From JBBEBE01 sp040882505 (GTDB taxonomy: Bacteria > Bacteroidota > Rhodothermia > Balneolales > Balneolaceae), in NCBI GenBank assembly GCA_040882505.1, contig JBBEBE010000002.1, positions 434,001 to 498,000 on the forward strand: a stretch of 64,000 nt of DNA, given 5' to 3'. Positions 54,241 through 62,397 of this stretch are shown piece by piece. The stretch's first letter is position 1. Every line of letters begins with the position of its first letter. The notes under the pieces are model-generated. The model was not told the DNA's origin, did no database searches, and saw nothing but the letters and a program-made list of their open reading frames with translations. The position numbers and the translations under genes were made by a program.

Positions 54241-54725
54241 TGATTTTCCTCCTCTACCAATCCTTCATCCGTCAGTCGAAACCGGTGACCGGTTGATTGA
54301 TCCAACAATTCGACCCACTCTCCTCGTTGATTGAAGACGGGCTCCCCCAAACCGCTTTCCCGTACCAAAATGGCATCTGTGACGTCAAGTTGATTTCTGC
54401 CTGATTCCAGGATCCAAACATGGCGAAAGCCGGATGCGGTCATCATATAGACCCCGGATTGGTGTCGGATGAGTCGTACGACCGGAACCGTGCCGGCTCC
54501 CTCCTCCTGCAAAATGGGATCTACAGAGAATCGAATGCCGTATCGTTCATCATGTACTTCTCCCTCATTGACTTCGAGTACGCTTTCGATCGGTTGAGAA
54601 AACTGTGCCTGTTCGATTACAAGGCCACTACTGCATCCACTTGTTCCGAGTAGAAGCATCGCCAGGAACAACGGCAGCTTCCAACCCGACAATGTGGGGA
54701 GGTTTTGAGTTACAATGGGGTTCAT
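54237..54725 (-). CDS. Small lipoprotein, partner of the coiled-coil protein
   Basis: 162 residues with a lipoprotein signal (LLLGTSGC, Cys31). The mature part is a short beta-rich domain of about 130 residues ending in acidic residues. No family recognised. The 4-bp overlap (ATGA) with the coiled-coil gene implies coupled translation and a shared function at the envelope. Confidence 0.7.
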   Translation of the reverse strand: MNPIVTQNLPTLSGWKLPLFLAMLLLGTSGCSSGLVIEQAQFSQPIESVLEVNEGEVHDERYGIRFSVDPILQEEGAGTVPVVRLIRHQSGVYMMTASGFRHVWILESGRNQLDVTDAILVRESGLGEPVFNQRGEWVELLDQSTGHRFRLTDEGLVEEENQ

Positions 54726-54903
54726 TCTATGTCTCCTGGATTCTTTTGGGGATCTTTGAGCATCTCAAGCCCGGAAAGCATTCGGAACGGGTCGACTCGT
54801 CACTCCAACCCGAAGAGTGTCGTTGCATTCAACCAATTTCTTCATGTAAGTTCAATACCTGAATAAAACCAAAATCTCGTTTCTAAAGCAAGTATGGAGA
54901 TCG

Positions 54904-55392
54904 ATGGTGAAGAATCCCTGGGAACATCATCAACGGTACATGCAACAGGCGATTGAATTGGCAAAAGAGGCCTGGATGAAAGGCGAAGTCCCTGTTGCTG
55001 CATTGGTTGTTTATCGCGATCGCATCATTGGACGTGGAACCAACCAGACCGAAGCATTGGGAGATCCCACCGCGCATGCAGAAATGATTGCCATCTCTGC
55101 GGCGTGTTCGACACTTCAGAGCAAATACCTGACAGACTGTACCCTCTACGTTACACTGGAGCCCTGCCCCATGTGTAGTGGTGCCATGGTCTGGAGCAAG
55201 TTGGATCGAGTGGTTTTTGGTGCACCCGACGAGAAGTCGGGGGCCTGTGGATCCCGATTTCAGCTCGCAGCGACCCGTGATCTCAATCACCAAGTCGAGA
55301 TTATTCAAGGGATCGAAGAGGAGGCTTGTTCCACACTTCTGAAACGGTTTTTTCAAGAACGCCGGACTCAAGAGGATGGCGAATCTTCTTGA
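54904..55392 (+). CDS. tadA: tRNA-specific adenosine deaminase TadA
   Basis: 162 residues. The zinc deaminase motifs are H58-A-E60 (HAEM) and the Cys pair C88/C91 in PCPMCSGAM. The bacterial TadA wording GEVPVAALVVYRDRIIGRGTN and FGAPDEKSGACGS is intact. It converts A34 to inosine in tRNA-Arg(ACG), permitting wobble decoding. It has a free-standing promoter region (54726-54903) in which I see no clear TAnnTTTG box. Confidence 0.95.
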   Translation: MVKNPWEHHQRYMQQAIELAKEAWMKGEVPVAALVVYRDRIIGRGTNQTEALGDPTAHAEMIAISAACSTLQSKYLTDCTLYVTLEPCPMCSGAMVWSKLDRVVFGAPDEKSGACGSRFQLAATRDLNHQVEIIQGIEEEACSTLLKRFFQERRTQEDGESS

Positions 55393-55461
55393 TCGACCCG
55401 ATGAAGGCGAACGTTCCCTCAAATGATTCGTATCATTGGGGGAATTTACAAACAATGAAGG

Positions 55462-56289
55462 ATGAGTCCCCCGGCAGATACGCTCTACTATAAAACTTAT
55501 TCGTCCCATCCCGACAAAGATTGGGTCGTTTTTGTCCATGGTGCCGGTGGTTCATCGACCATCTGGTTCCGTCAACTCAAAGAGTTTCGGGAAGCTTTCA
55601 ACGTACTCTTTGTCGATTTGCGGGGTCACGGACAGTCCACTCACTCCTTCGAGCGCCATTTCCGTAATCCGTACACATTGGAAGGTGTCACGCAAGATCT
55701 GATCGATGTGTTGGACAAACTCGAGATCCACCGTGCGCACTTCATTGGCGTCTCACTGGGTACGCTGCTCATTCGGACACTTGAAGAGATGCAACCGAGC
55801 CGGGTATACAGTGTTGTCCAGTGCGGGGCGATCATGCGCTTGAACATTCGGTCCCGTTTTTTGATCTGGGGGGGGCATTTGATTAAACGCTGGGTGCCAT
55901 TTATCTGGCTCTACCGCCTTTTCTCCTGGATCATTCTGCCGCGAGCCAACCATCAGGAGTCGCGCCATCATTTCATTCGGGAAGCGAGAAAAATGGCGAA
56001 AAAAGAGTTTCTTCGATGGTTTCGGTTATCCTACGAGATGATTCCCGTCATGCGGGTCTTTCGTCAGAATGAAAGCCCCAATCCCACACTCTATGTCATG
56101 GGCAGGGAAGATCACATGTTTCTCCCAGCCATACAGACCATGGTCAATCATCACCACAACAGTGAGCTCCATGTCATTGAAGAGTGTGGTCACGTCTGCA
56201 ATATCGAACGTCCGGACGAGTTCAACCGGGTTGCAATCGCCTTTCTGAGCAAACATGCGTCAACATCCCACAACGCACTTACGGACTAG
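55462..56289 (+). CDS. Alpha/beta hydrolase
   Basis: 275 residues of the alpha/beta-hydrolase fold. The oxyanion region is FVHGAGGSSTIW. FVDLRGHGQS is the Asp-Gly strand. The nucleophile is Ser in GVSLGT (about residue 98). Asp lies in MGREDHMF and the catalytic His in EECGHVCNIERP. The substrate cannot be predicted, though the short cap (rich in Trp, Arg and hydrophobics) may indicate a lipophilic ester or lactone. It is 69 bp after tadA and convergent with the secretin gene (11-bp overlap at the 3' ends). Confidence 0.86.
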   Translation: MSPPADTLYYKTYSSHPDKDWVVFVHGAGGSSTIWFRQLKEFREAFNVLFVDLRGHGQSTHSFERHFRNPYTLEGVTQDLIDVLDKLEIHRAHFIGVSLGTLLIRTLEEMQPSRVYSVVQCGAIMRLNIRSRFLIWGGHLIKRWVPFIWLYRLFSWIILPRANHQESRHHFIREARKMAKKEFLRWFRLSYEMIPVMRVFRQNESPNPTLYVMGREDHMFLPAIQTMVNHHHNSELHVIEECGHVCNIERPDEFNRVAIAFLSKHASTSHNALTD

Positions 56290-58036
56290 ACGTGGATTGA
56301 ACGGCCCATGCATCCGGCTCCTCGGATTCCCGAATTCTCTGCATGTAGATCACGGCTTCCTCCAGTGTGGAGAATCCCTGAAAGGCCACACGATAGAATC
56401 CGTTGCCGGCTTGTTGCAGCAGTTCGGCTGCATATCCCCGCCCGTCCAGCTGTTGGTAAAAATGCTCGGCATTGGAGCGGTTCTGAAACGACCCTCCAAT
56501 GACATAGTAGTTTGACACGGGTTGGTCCGGATCGACATTCTCCAACTCTTCCTCCCGAACAGAAGGCGGGAGTGCATTGCGGTTGAATTCAGCGGAACGA
56601 TTCAGGGAGTTCAGTGGCTCGGTCGTGGGTCGTTGTGCACGTGGTTCGGGGGTCGTCGAAACTTGCGATACCGGAACGTCAGACTCTGACGGGATCGCCG
56701 GAACACTGGATTCCATCTCTCCTGCTTCCGGAAGCGTTACATCCACCGGATTCGGCACATAGTCCAGTCCATCCCGGTGGCGTTGCTGTTGCCCCTCGAG
56801 AAGGGTTCGGGACGATCGCATCGCCTGCGCCATTCGAATCGGTATGGACTCTTCCAGCTCTGCCTGAACCAGGACAATCAACTCCGACTCGGACACATCG
56901 GTCGAATTGAAACCGAAGAGGTATCGAAGGCCGAAAAACCAGGGCGGAAGATCCTTGAGAATGGGTATCCCGCGTCGTACTTCACTCTGATCCGTACGAT
57001 AGAGACCGGCAATGACCGTACTCTCCCCGTCCAACAGCAATGCATGGGTATCTGCCTGTTCCTTGCTGATGACCGTACTTACCGGATCCGGTTGTGCAGA
57101 CGAGCGCTCCACACTCATATCGAGATAGATAAAGCTGGTATCCCGATACTCCACGATCTGCGGGGTAACCGTCAAAATGGTACCCGTACTGAAAAACTGG
57201 TCGGTCACATTGCCGGCGAAATCCCTCTGTTTGATCGAAAAGTCTTCGCCGACCTGGATGCGTCCCTCCTGCCCATCAATGACTTTCACAGAGGGTGTGG
57301 CCAACACTTTCCCGAGATTGTCGGCCTCAAAACCGCTGAAGAGTGCCTGAACTTCGATTCCGGCCCCCACATCTCCAAAGTTGACCAACGAGCTGAACAC
57401 GCTCTGGGAAACGTTTTGGGCACCACGGGCATTGATGGAGACAAACCGGTTGTCAAAATTCGACGGAAGTTGCTCGTTTCCGTCCTCTCCGACAAAATCC
57501 CCGGCATTATCGGGTGTCAGGCTGGTCAACGTGGACCAGTCCACGCCAATCTCGCGGAGCGCCCGCCGACTTCCTTCGAAAAACGTCGCATTGATCCGAA
57601 CTTCCCGAGTCCGTGTCGTCATCACACCCTCACCACTGGCGACTGGTTCGGATACGTCCTCGTCACCACCGGAGGATCGCTGACGAGCTTGATCGAGTGT
57701 CAGCAGCTCGGAGTAGTATTCATCCTCGTACAACACCATCCGCTGCACTCTCAAAATCATTTGAAGTGCTTCCTTCCAGTGCATGGGAGGCAATGTGATT
57801 CCGATATTTCCACCGAACCCGGTTCTGTCTACCAGTGGTTGATCTTCGAACCGGGTCGAGAATTCATTGAAGACTTCCAAAGCGTCGGAAAACGGAGTTG
57901 TCCGATCCATGGATACCATCTGATCCGAAGATGTATACTCTCGTGGAATCCGTTCCTGCGCGACTGCCTGCTGCACACCCATCGCAGCCAGCAAGAAAAA
58001 TGTTGTCATCCACATCATCTTCCACTGTATCATCAT
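56279..58036 (-). CDS. pilQ: Type IV pilus/T2SS secretin with C-terminal SPOR domain
   Basis: 585 residues. A signal peptide (about 1-27) precedes a short N-domain with IGITLPPMHWKEALQMIL (about 78-95, the secretin/TonB short domain). The secretin core spans about 145-395: REVRINATFFEGSRRALREIGVDW, ALFSGFEADNLGKVLATPSVKVIDG, GTILTVTPQI, and GIPILKDLPPWFFGLRYLFG, with the conserved terminal P-x-L-x-D-L-P-x-x. A Pro/Ser/Glu-rich linker (about 400-505) leads to a SPOR domain at about 509-580 (YYVIGGSFQNRSNAEHFYQQL, YRVAFQGFSTLEEAVIYMQRI). SPOR binds denuded glycan strands. Here it would replace the AMIN domains of ordinary pilus secretins. It is coupled by a 4-bp overlap to the PilO-PilP gene. 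Confidence 0.88.
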   Translation of the reverse strand: MMIQWKMMWMTTFFLLAAMGVQQAVAQERIPREYTSSDQMVSMDRTTPFSDALEVFNEFSTRFEDQPLVDRTGFGGNIGITLPPMHWKEALQMILRVQRMVLYEDEYYSELLTLDQARQRSSGGDEDVSEPVASGEGVMTTRTREVRINATFFEGSRRALREIGVDWSTLTSLTPDNAGDFVGEDGNEQLPSNFDNRFVSINARGAQNVSQSVFSSLVNFGDVGAGIEVQALFSGFEADNLGKVLATPSVKVIDGQEGRIQVGEDFSIKQRDFAGNVTDQFFSTGTILTVTPQIVEYRDTSFIYLDMSVERSSAQPDPVSTVISKEQADTHALLLDGESTVIAGLYRTDQSEVRRGIPILKDLPPWFFGLRYLFGFNSTDVSESELIVLVQAELEESIPIRMAQAMRSSRTLLEGQQQRHRDGLDYVPNPVDVTLPEAGEMESSVPAIPSESDVPVSQVSTTPEPRAQRPTTEPLNSLNRSAEFNRNALPPSVREEELENVDPDQPVSNYYVIGGSFQNRSNAEHFYQQLDGRGYAAELLQQAGNGFYRVAFQGFSTLEEAVIYMQRIRESEEPDAWAVQSTSSP

Positions 58037-58887
58037 GAGGTAACCTCCAATAGTATCTCTTCCATCAACCCGCCTTTGTTCAGCCTGAAGCGTGCTTGTC
58101 GTTGGTTTATATCAATTCCCGTCAACTCCCCCAACCAGACCCGATCCCCGATTTCGAGCGAGTGAAACACGCCGTTCTGATCCCGAAGAAAGACTCGGTG
58201 AGTCGACACGCCGATCAATCGACTCTGTTCGACATCGACCAACTGTTCCTCATTCGGTGGAATGGTTCGAACAAGCGGATAGTACGGGTTGGAAAAATGA
58301 TCCGGTTCATTGAGTGTGATCGTCAAGTCTTCCCAATCGACAAACGGCCCTGTACGCGCATAGTAACTCGACAGTGTGAAGGTGAATCGGGTCCGCTCAT
58401 ACGCATCTTCCAGATTCACGGGTGTGATTTGAATGTTGTCAATCTTCTGAACCGGACGGCTCTGTTCGATGAATTGGATAAACTCAAACACCGAGCGCCA
58501 CTCCCCTTCCCCGCTCACACTTGATTGGACAATGCCGTATCGTTCTGTCTGCGTAGAGTCCTGAAATTGATAGTCGAAATCGATGTTGGGCCATGTACTA
58601 TTGATCTCGATCAGATACCGATAGATCTGGTCCGGATTGTGGGTCGGAAAGAGTGCTTTTCCAAATCCGTCCACAAATTGCCTCGCCCGCTCCAGATTCT
58701 GTTCAATAACCGGATAGAGTTCGACCCGATCACTCATCTGTTCATAGATCTGATTCTGCTCCTCCACACTTGCCCGCAACTCTTCGAGTGCGGGTTGTAT
58801 CTGAAATCGATGATAGAGAAAGCCACTCAGGCCGATCAATATCAAGGCAGAGAGCAAGATCAGACTGTTTCGCAATCCATAGCTCAT
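58033..58887 (-). CDS. PilO-PilP fusion protein
   Basis: 284 residues. I chose the ATG at 58887; the longer in-frame extension would overlap the PilM-PilN gene and is only antisense-like sequence. One N-terminal membrane helix (8-28) leads to a short coiled-coil (LEELRASVEEQNQIYEQM) and a ferredoxin-like PilO domain (about 75-205). The last 60 residues resemble PilP: SRLIGVSTHRVFLRDQNGVFHSLEIGDRVWLGELTGID, with a final strand set. In canonical systems PilO and PilP are separate, PilP being a lipoprotein. Here the PilP-like domain has no lipobox of its own and is tethered through the PilO helix, so it would stand next to the secretin. Confidence 0.78.
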   Translation of the reverse strand: MSYGLRNSLILLSALILIGLSGFLYHRFQIQPALEELRASVEEQNQIYEQMSDRVELYPVIEQNLERARQFVDGFGKALFPTHNPDQIYRYLIEINSTWPNIDFDYQFQDSTQTERYGIVQSSVSGEGEWRSVFEFIQFIEQSRPVQKIDNIQITPVNLEDAYERTRFTFTLSSYYARTGPFVDWEDLTITLNEPDHFSNPYYPLVRTIPPNEEQLVDVEQSRLIGVSTHRVFLRDQNGVFHSLEIGDRVWLGELTGIDINQRQARFRLNKGGLMEEILLEVTS

Positions 58888-60605
58888 GGTGTACCTCCCG
58901 TGGTTTGCTCCAAAAACCGGGAAATATCCTGCACGTCCGGTGGATCCAATGTCTCCGGATTGGCAAATACATCTGCAATTCGCATCGTAAACCGGTAGAT
59001 CGGTCTCTCGCGTACCTGCTCTTGGCGAACCTGAATAAGGGTCACTCTGGAGAAACGACGGGCCAGTTGGGGAATTCGGTCCTCTTGCAGAGCCAGTCCT
59101 TCCAATACCAGACCTTCCGGCGGGTAACGGTAGTTTGTGATCCAGATTCCCCCCACATCCTCGACCGATCGGTTCAGGTGATCCAGTGTGCGTGACCAAC
59201 GGATGGTTCCCGAACTCAATTCGTAGAGCTCTTCGAGGGTCTGCTGATAGGAGAGCAGAGATTGCTCCATCTCGTCGACTCGTGCCACGGTCTCCTCCAG
59301 GTCCTCAATAAACACGGCTGTTCGGTCCAACTCCAATTGAAGCTGGTCGGTTTCGGTCGTTGTGGATTGGTAGACGGAGTTGAACAGAAGCGGCATGAGT
59401 CCGATGGCAATCAAGACGACAGCTCCGTGCCACTCCAACTTGAACAACTTTTGCCGATCCTCCATGTACCAGGGTCGCATGGAGAGCCCTCCCAGGGATT
59501 CCCGATCCGGCTGCAGGACTGTGAATGCGACGGCAATGGCTGTCGTGGCTCGAGCTCCTTCCGATTGGTCCTTGGGAATGGTCAGGATTTTGGATGGAAT
59601 CCGGAAGGATTCGATGGTGACTTCCGGCAGCTGTTTCGTGAGAGATTGCTCCAGCTTCCCTCCGGACGGTTCATCACAGATCAGAATGCGATCCAGTCCT
59701 GGGATTTCAGAGGTGTCGAGTTGGAGAAGAAGCTTGCTGAACAGCGTTCCGGCCAATGATTTATGACGGGTCCCTTCATGAATGAGCGTGTGGTGAATCC
59801 ACTTCTTGCCGTACATAAACAGTACACGGGTTCGCTCTTTACGGCATTGGATCAATGCGGTAACCCCGTCGGCTCTGGACGGATGATAACATTTCAGGTA
59901 AAACTGGATGAGAGCGATCTCGTCGGGATAAACCTCTTCGATAAAGATTTGCCGCTTGCCCGTGAGGCGATCCACCCTGTTGAACAGTTCGATGGCAGCA
60001 GGCTCGCGATCCAGTGTTGCGACCCAGAGTCGGGACGATTCATCCACGCAGGAGCGAAAGAGATCCGGGTCGGCCTTCGCTCCCAACCGACCCTTGACCT
60101 TCTCTTTGACTACTGTACTCAACTCTTTCTTTTTCAGGTCGGAGTAGTTGCGGTCCGTAAACGATTGAAAGTGCGTGACACCGGATCGAATGGTGAATCC
60201 GGTTCGGATTTTTCGCGCTTCCGACATGGAGCGAATCGATTCAAAGAGCAACGGTTCATTTCGATCCGGTTGGCCGGCCTCTTCCAGAATGTCTCCATCC
60301 AGATCCAGCTCTCCTTCATCGTCGGACAGATCCAGATTCAACTCTTCCTCTACGATGGACGAGTTGATGGGCTCTGTTGTATCCGGACTTGTATCCAGAC
60401 CGAAGATATCGTCCGGTTCACTGGATGTGTCCGGTGCACCGCTCTCTTTGGATCTTGCCGTCTCGGCTTCGACTGAACGGAGGGTTTCCGGAAGCTCTTG
60501 GTGCTGGAATCCACTCAACAGAACGGTTCCACGCTCTTTTCGAAGAGAGACCAGATCTACTGACTGGTCATCGAGAACAACTCCTATGGATTCTGAAAAT
60601 TTCAT
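58884..60605 (-). CDS. PilM-PilN fusion (GspL-like) pilus alignment protein
   Basis: 573 residues from the ATG at 60605, 7 bp after the pilT stop; the ORF extends to a TTG at 60629. Residues 5-20 (SIGVVLDDQSVDLVSL) sit where PilM has its phosphate-1 loop but lack the Gly-Ser signature. An acidic, Ser/Asp-rich insertion (about 45-120) follows. The remainder of the actin-like domain (to about 380) lacks the expected Asp-Gly phosphate-2 loop (ALIQCRKERTRVLF). One membrane helix (about 392-412) and a periplasmic coiled-coil plus ferredoxin-like PilN domain complete it. The layout is that of GspL in type II secretion. It overlaps the PilO-PilP gene by 4 bp. Confidence 0.78.
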   Translation of the reverse strand: MKFSESIGVVLDDQSVDLVSLRKERGTVLLSGFQHQELPETLRSVEAETARSKESGAPDTSSEPDDIFGLDTSPDTTEPINSSIVEEELNLDLSDDEGELDLDGDILEEAGQPDRNEPLLFESIRSMSEARKIRTGFTIRSGVTHFQSFTDRNYSDLKKKELSTVVKEKVKGRLGAKADPDLFRSCVDESSRLWVATLDREPAAIELFNRVDRLTGKRQIFIEEVYPDEIALIQFYLKCYHPSRADGVTALIQCRKERTRVLFMYGKKWIHHTLIHEGTRHKSLAGTLFSKLLLQLDTSEIPGLDRILICDEPSGGKLEQSLTKQLPEVTIESFRIPSKILTIPKDQSEGARATTAIAVAFTVLQPDRESLGGLSMRPWYMEDRQKLFKLEWHGAVVLIAIGLMPLLFNSVYQSTTTETDQLQLELDRTAVFIEDLEETVARVDEMEQSLLSYQQTLEELYELSSGTIRWSRTLDHLNRSVEDVGGIWITNYRYPPEGLVLEGLALQEDRIPQLARRFSRVTLIQVRQEQVRERPIYRFTMRIADVFANPETLDPPDVQDISRFLEQTTGGTP

Positions 60606-60612
60606 GGCGCTC

Positions 60613-61854
60613 TTAATCTGCTTCTCCAATCAGCTGTAGAAATCGCTTCTTGTTGTTGGCATTATTGATCGCCTCTTCTCTGGAGATCTGTCCGGTTTGA
60701 TAGAGCCTTTTGAGGTCTTGCTCCATGGTAATCATTCCAAGATCGCCTCCTTCGGCCATCATCTGGTACATTTCATTCACATTGTCATTCCGGATCGCAG
60801 CGCGAACCGATCCGGTGACCAGCAAGACCTCTTTGGCCAATATCCGTTTCCCGTCCAGACTTTTGACCAGTTTTTGACTAATAACACAGGTTAACACATC
60901 GGCCAATCGCGCTTTCACACGAGCCTGCATCTCTTTGGGAACTTCCCCGACAATCCGTTCGATGCTTTCCATAGCCGAGGATGTGTGCAACGTACCGAAC
61001 GTTTTGTGACCGGAGTCGGTGATCTCCAGAGCCGTCATAATCGTTTCCGGATCACGAAGCTCTCCGATGACAATGATGTCCGGATCCTGACGCAGGGCCT
61101 GAATGGCTCCCTCCTTGAAACTGTGTACATCCCGACCGACTTCCCGGTGTCGAACAACTGACCGGATCGGAGGATGGATCATCTCGACCGGTGATGCGAC
61201 CACCACAATGTGGGAGTCTACCGTTCGATTGTTGGCATCGATAATGGTATCCAGGGTGGATGACTTCCCCGATCCGGTGATACCGGTGATGAGAGACAGG
61301 CCGTATTTGTAGTACTTCAAGCTCAGTGCTTTGGCGATCTCCGGATGGAGGCCCAACTCCTTGAACGGCCGTATTTCCGTATCGATCTTTCGCATGTTCA
61401 GTGCCAGATGCTCCAAGTCCAAGTAGAGATCGGCCCGAAATCGATGATTGATCCCGTCTTCGCCATCCACGGTATGCGAAAAATCCAGATTCTTTTTCGT
61501 CAACAATTCGTCACGCTGATAGGATGTAATGGCGTTGTGAAGGAGAAGATCGGTCTGTGCAAGGGTCAATACCGGTCCCTGTTTAACCGGCCGTTTCTCG
61601 CCGTAAATCCGGTACCAGATACGGCCGTCGCACCCCCTGCCCCCGAGATCGATGTCTGAGGCTTCGTTTCGTGTCATCTGAAGTAGAAATTGATCCAGAA
61701 CCCGATTCAGTTCGGTTCGGGCCTCGTTTCCTGCAGCATGAATACATTCGCCCATCCATTGATGGTACTCCATTCCCCGAATGGTGGTGGGCAGGCTGCT
61801 CAACAGATCGTTTCCGATCTCCTGTAATGTTTCGAGTGCCGTTTCATGAGTCAT
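60613..61854 (-). CDS. pilT: PilT-type hexameric retraction ATPase
   Basis: 413 residues, longer than the usual 345-380 because of an N-terminal extension of about 60 residues. The N2 PAS-like region has EASDIDLGGRG. Walker A is GITGSGKSST, Walker B DPDIIVIGELRDPET, the His box TLHTSSAMESIERI, and the retraction-motif region ISQKLVKSLDGKRI. The Asp box, normally with IEDP before the Val/Ile-Glu, reads VVASPVEMIH. Retraction activity is inferred from family. It is followed after 7 bp by the PilM-PilN gene and preceded by the cNMP-fold gene (18 bp). Confidence 0.9.
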   Translation of the reverse strand: MTHETALETLQEIGNDLLSSLPTTIRGMEYHQWMGECIHAAGNEARTELNRVLDQFLLQMTRNEASDIDLGGRGCDGRIWYRIYGEKRPVKQGPVLTLAQTDLLLHNAITSYQRDELLTKKNLDFSHTVDGEDGINHRFRADLYLDLEHLALNMRKIDTEIRPFKELGLHPEIAKALSLKYYKYGLSLITGITGSGKSSTLDTIIDANNRTVDSHIVVVASPVEMIHPPIRSVVRHREVGRDVHSFKEGAIQALRQDPDIIVIGELRDPETIMTALEITDSGHKTFGTLHTSSAMESIERIVGEVPKEMQARVKARLADVLTCVISQKLVKSLDGKRILAKEVLLVTGSVRAAIRNDNVNEMYQMMAEGGDLGMITMEQDLKRLYQTGQISREEAINNANNKKRFLQLIGEAD

Positions 61855-61872
61855 ACGTATACGTCGTATCGG

Positions 61873-62379
61873 TTACCACTGATGTTGATCGAGCAGTCGG
61901 CGTTTCAATTGAACGATCTGCTGATTCATGCTTTTAATCTTGCCCTGCTGTAATTCAATGATGTTCTTCATAAAGATGTTGAACAGCTTGGCCGGTCGCT
62001 TTTTGAAATACGTCAACACCTCGAATCGCTTGAAAATCAGAATCGACAGTTCGGAGTCGGCCTGCAGCGTCACGGATTCGGTTTCCCGTTTGAATAGGAA
62101 CGCTTCGCCATAAAAGCTTCCCTGGTTCAACCGGGTCAACTGAATTCCGTCACCCCACAGGGACACATCTCCGGAGACCACCATGAATGCCGTGGGAGAT
62201 CCGGAATCTTCTGTTTCATCGACCGGGTCTCCATTCTGATATTGCCGAACTTCTCCCAATTTCAAGAAGTCGACCATATCCTCGTAATGGAATCCAGTCA
62301 ATATCGGCGGTGGCGGGCTCAACAGTGCCCGTATCTCTTCCGACGACGAGTCCAATGGATGGTTTTCCTGTTCATTCAT
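61873..62379 (-). CDS. Cyclic-nucleotide-binding-fold protein in the pilus operon
   Basis: 168 residues from the ATG at 62379; a TTG at 62394 is a poorer start. A CRP-like beta-roll domain spans about 30-130: PTAFMVVSGDVSLW, LTRLNQGSFYGEAFLFKRETESVTLQADSELSILIFKR. The phosphate-binding cassette has GEAF but lacks the usual R-A-A/T after it (RETES instead), so cNMP binding may be weak or absent. A C-terminal helix (MNQQIVQLKRRLL) could be a coiled-coil. No DNA-binding domain follows, so it is not a CRP transcription factor. It sits between the pilB- and pilT-type genes. Confidence 0.8.
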   Translation of the reverse strand: MNEQENHPLDSSSEEIRALLSPPPPILTGFHYEDMVDFLKLGEVRQYQNGDPVDETEDSGSPTAFMVVSGDVSLWGDGIQLTRLNQGSFYGEAFLFKRETESVTLQADSELSILIFKRFEVLTYFKKRPAKLFNIFMKNIIELQQGKIKSMNQQIVQLKRRLLDQHQW

Positions 62380-62397
62380 GGATTTAGTCCCCAACTT

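Noticed and set aside
54751..54758. GATCTTTG as a tadA promoter
   Set aside because: The first base of the TA is wrong, there is no TTG at the right distance, and the leader would be about 140 nt.
56777..58165. A 462-codon plus-strand open frame opposite the secretin gene
   Set aside because: The minus-strand frame encodes a recognisable secretin. The plus frame is a by-product of codon bias that avoids stops on the opposite strand.
58888..59199. In-frame N-terminal extension of the PilO-PilP gene
   Set aside because: It overlaps the PilM-PilN coding region, is Gly/Pro/Ser-rich without domain character, and precedes a good ATG followed at once by the membrane helix.
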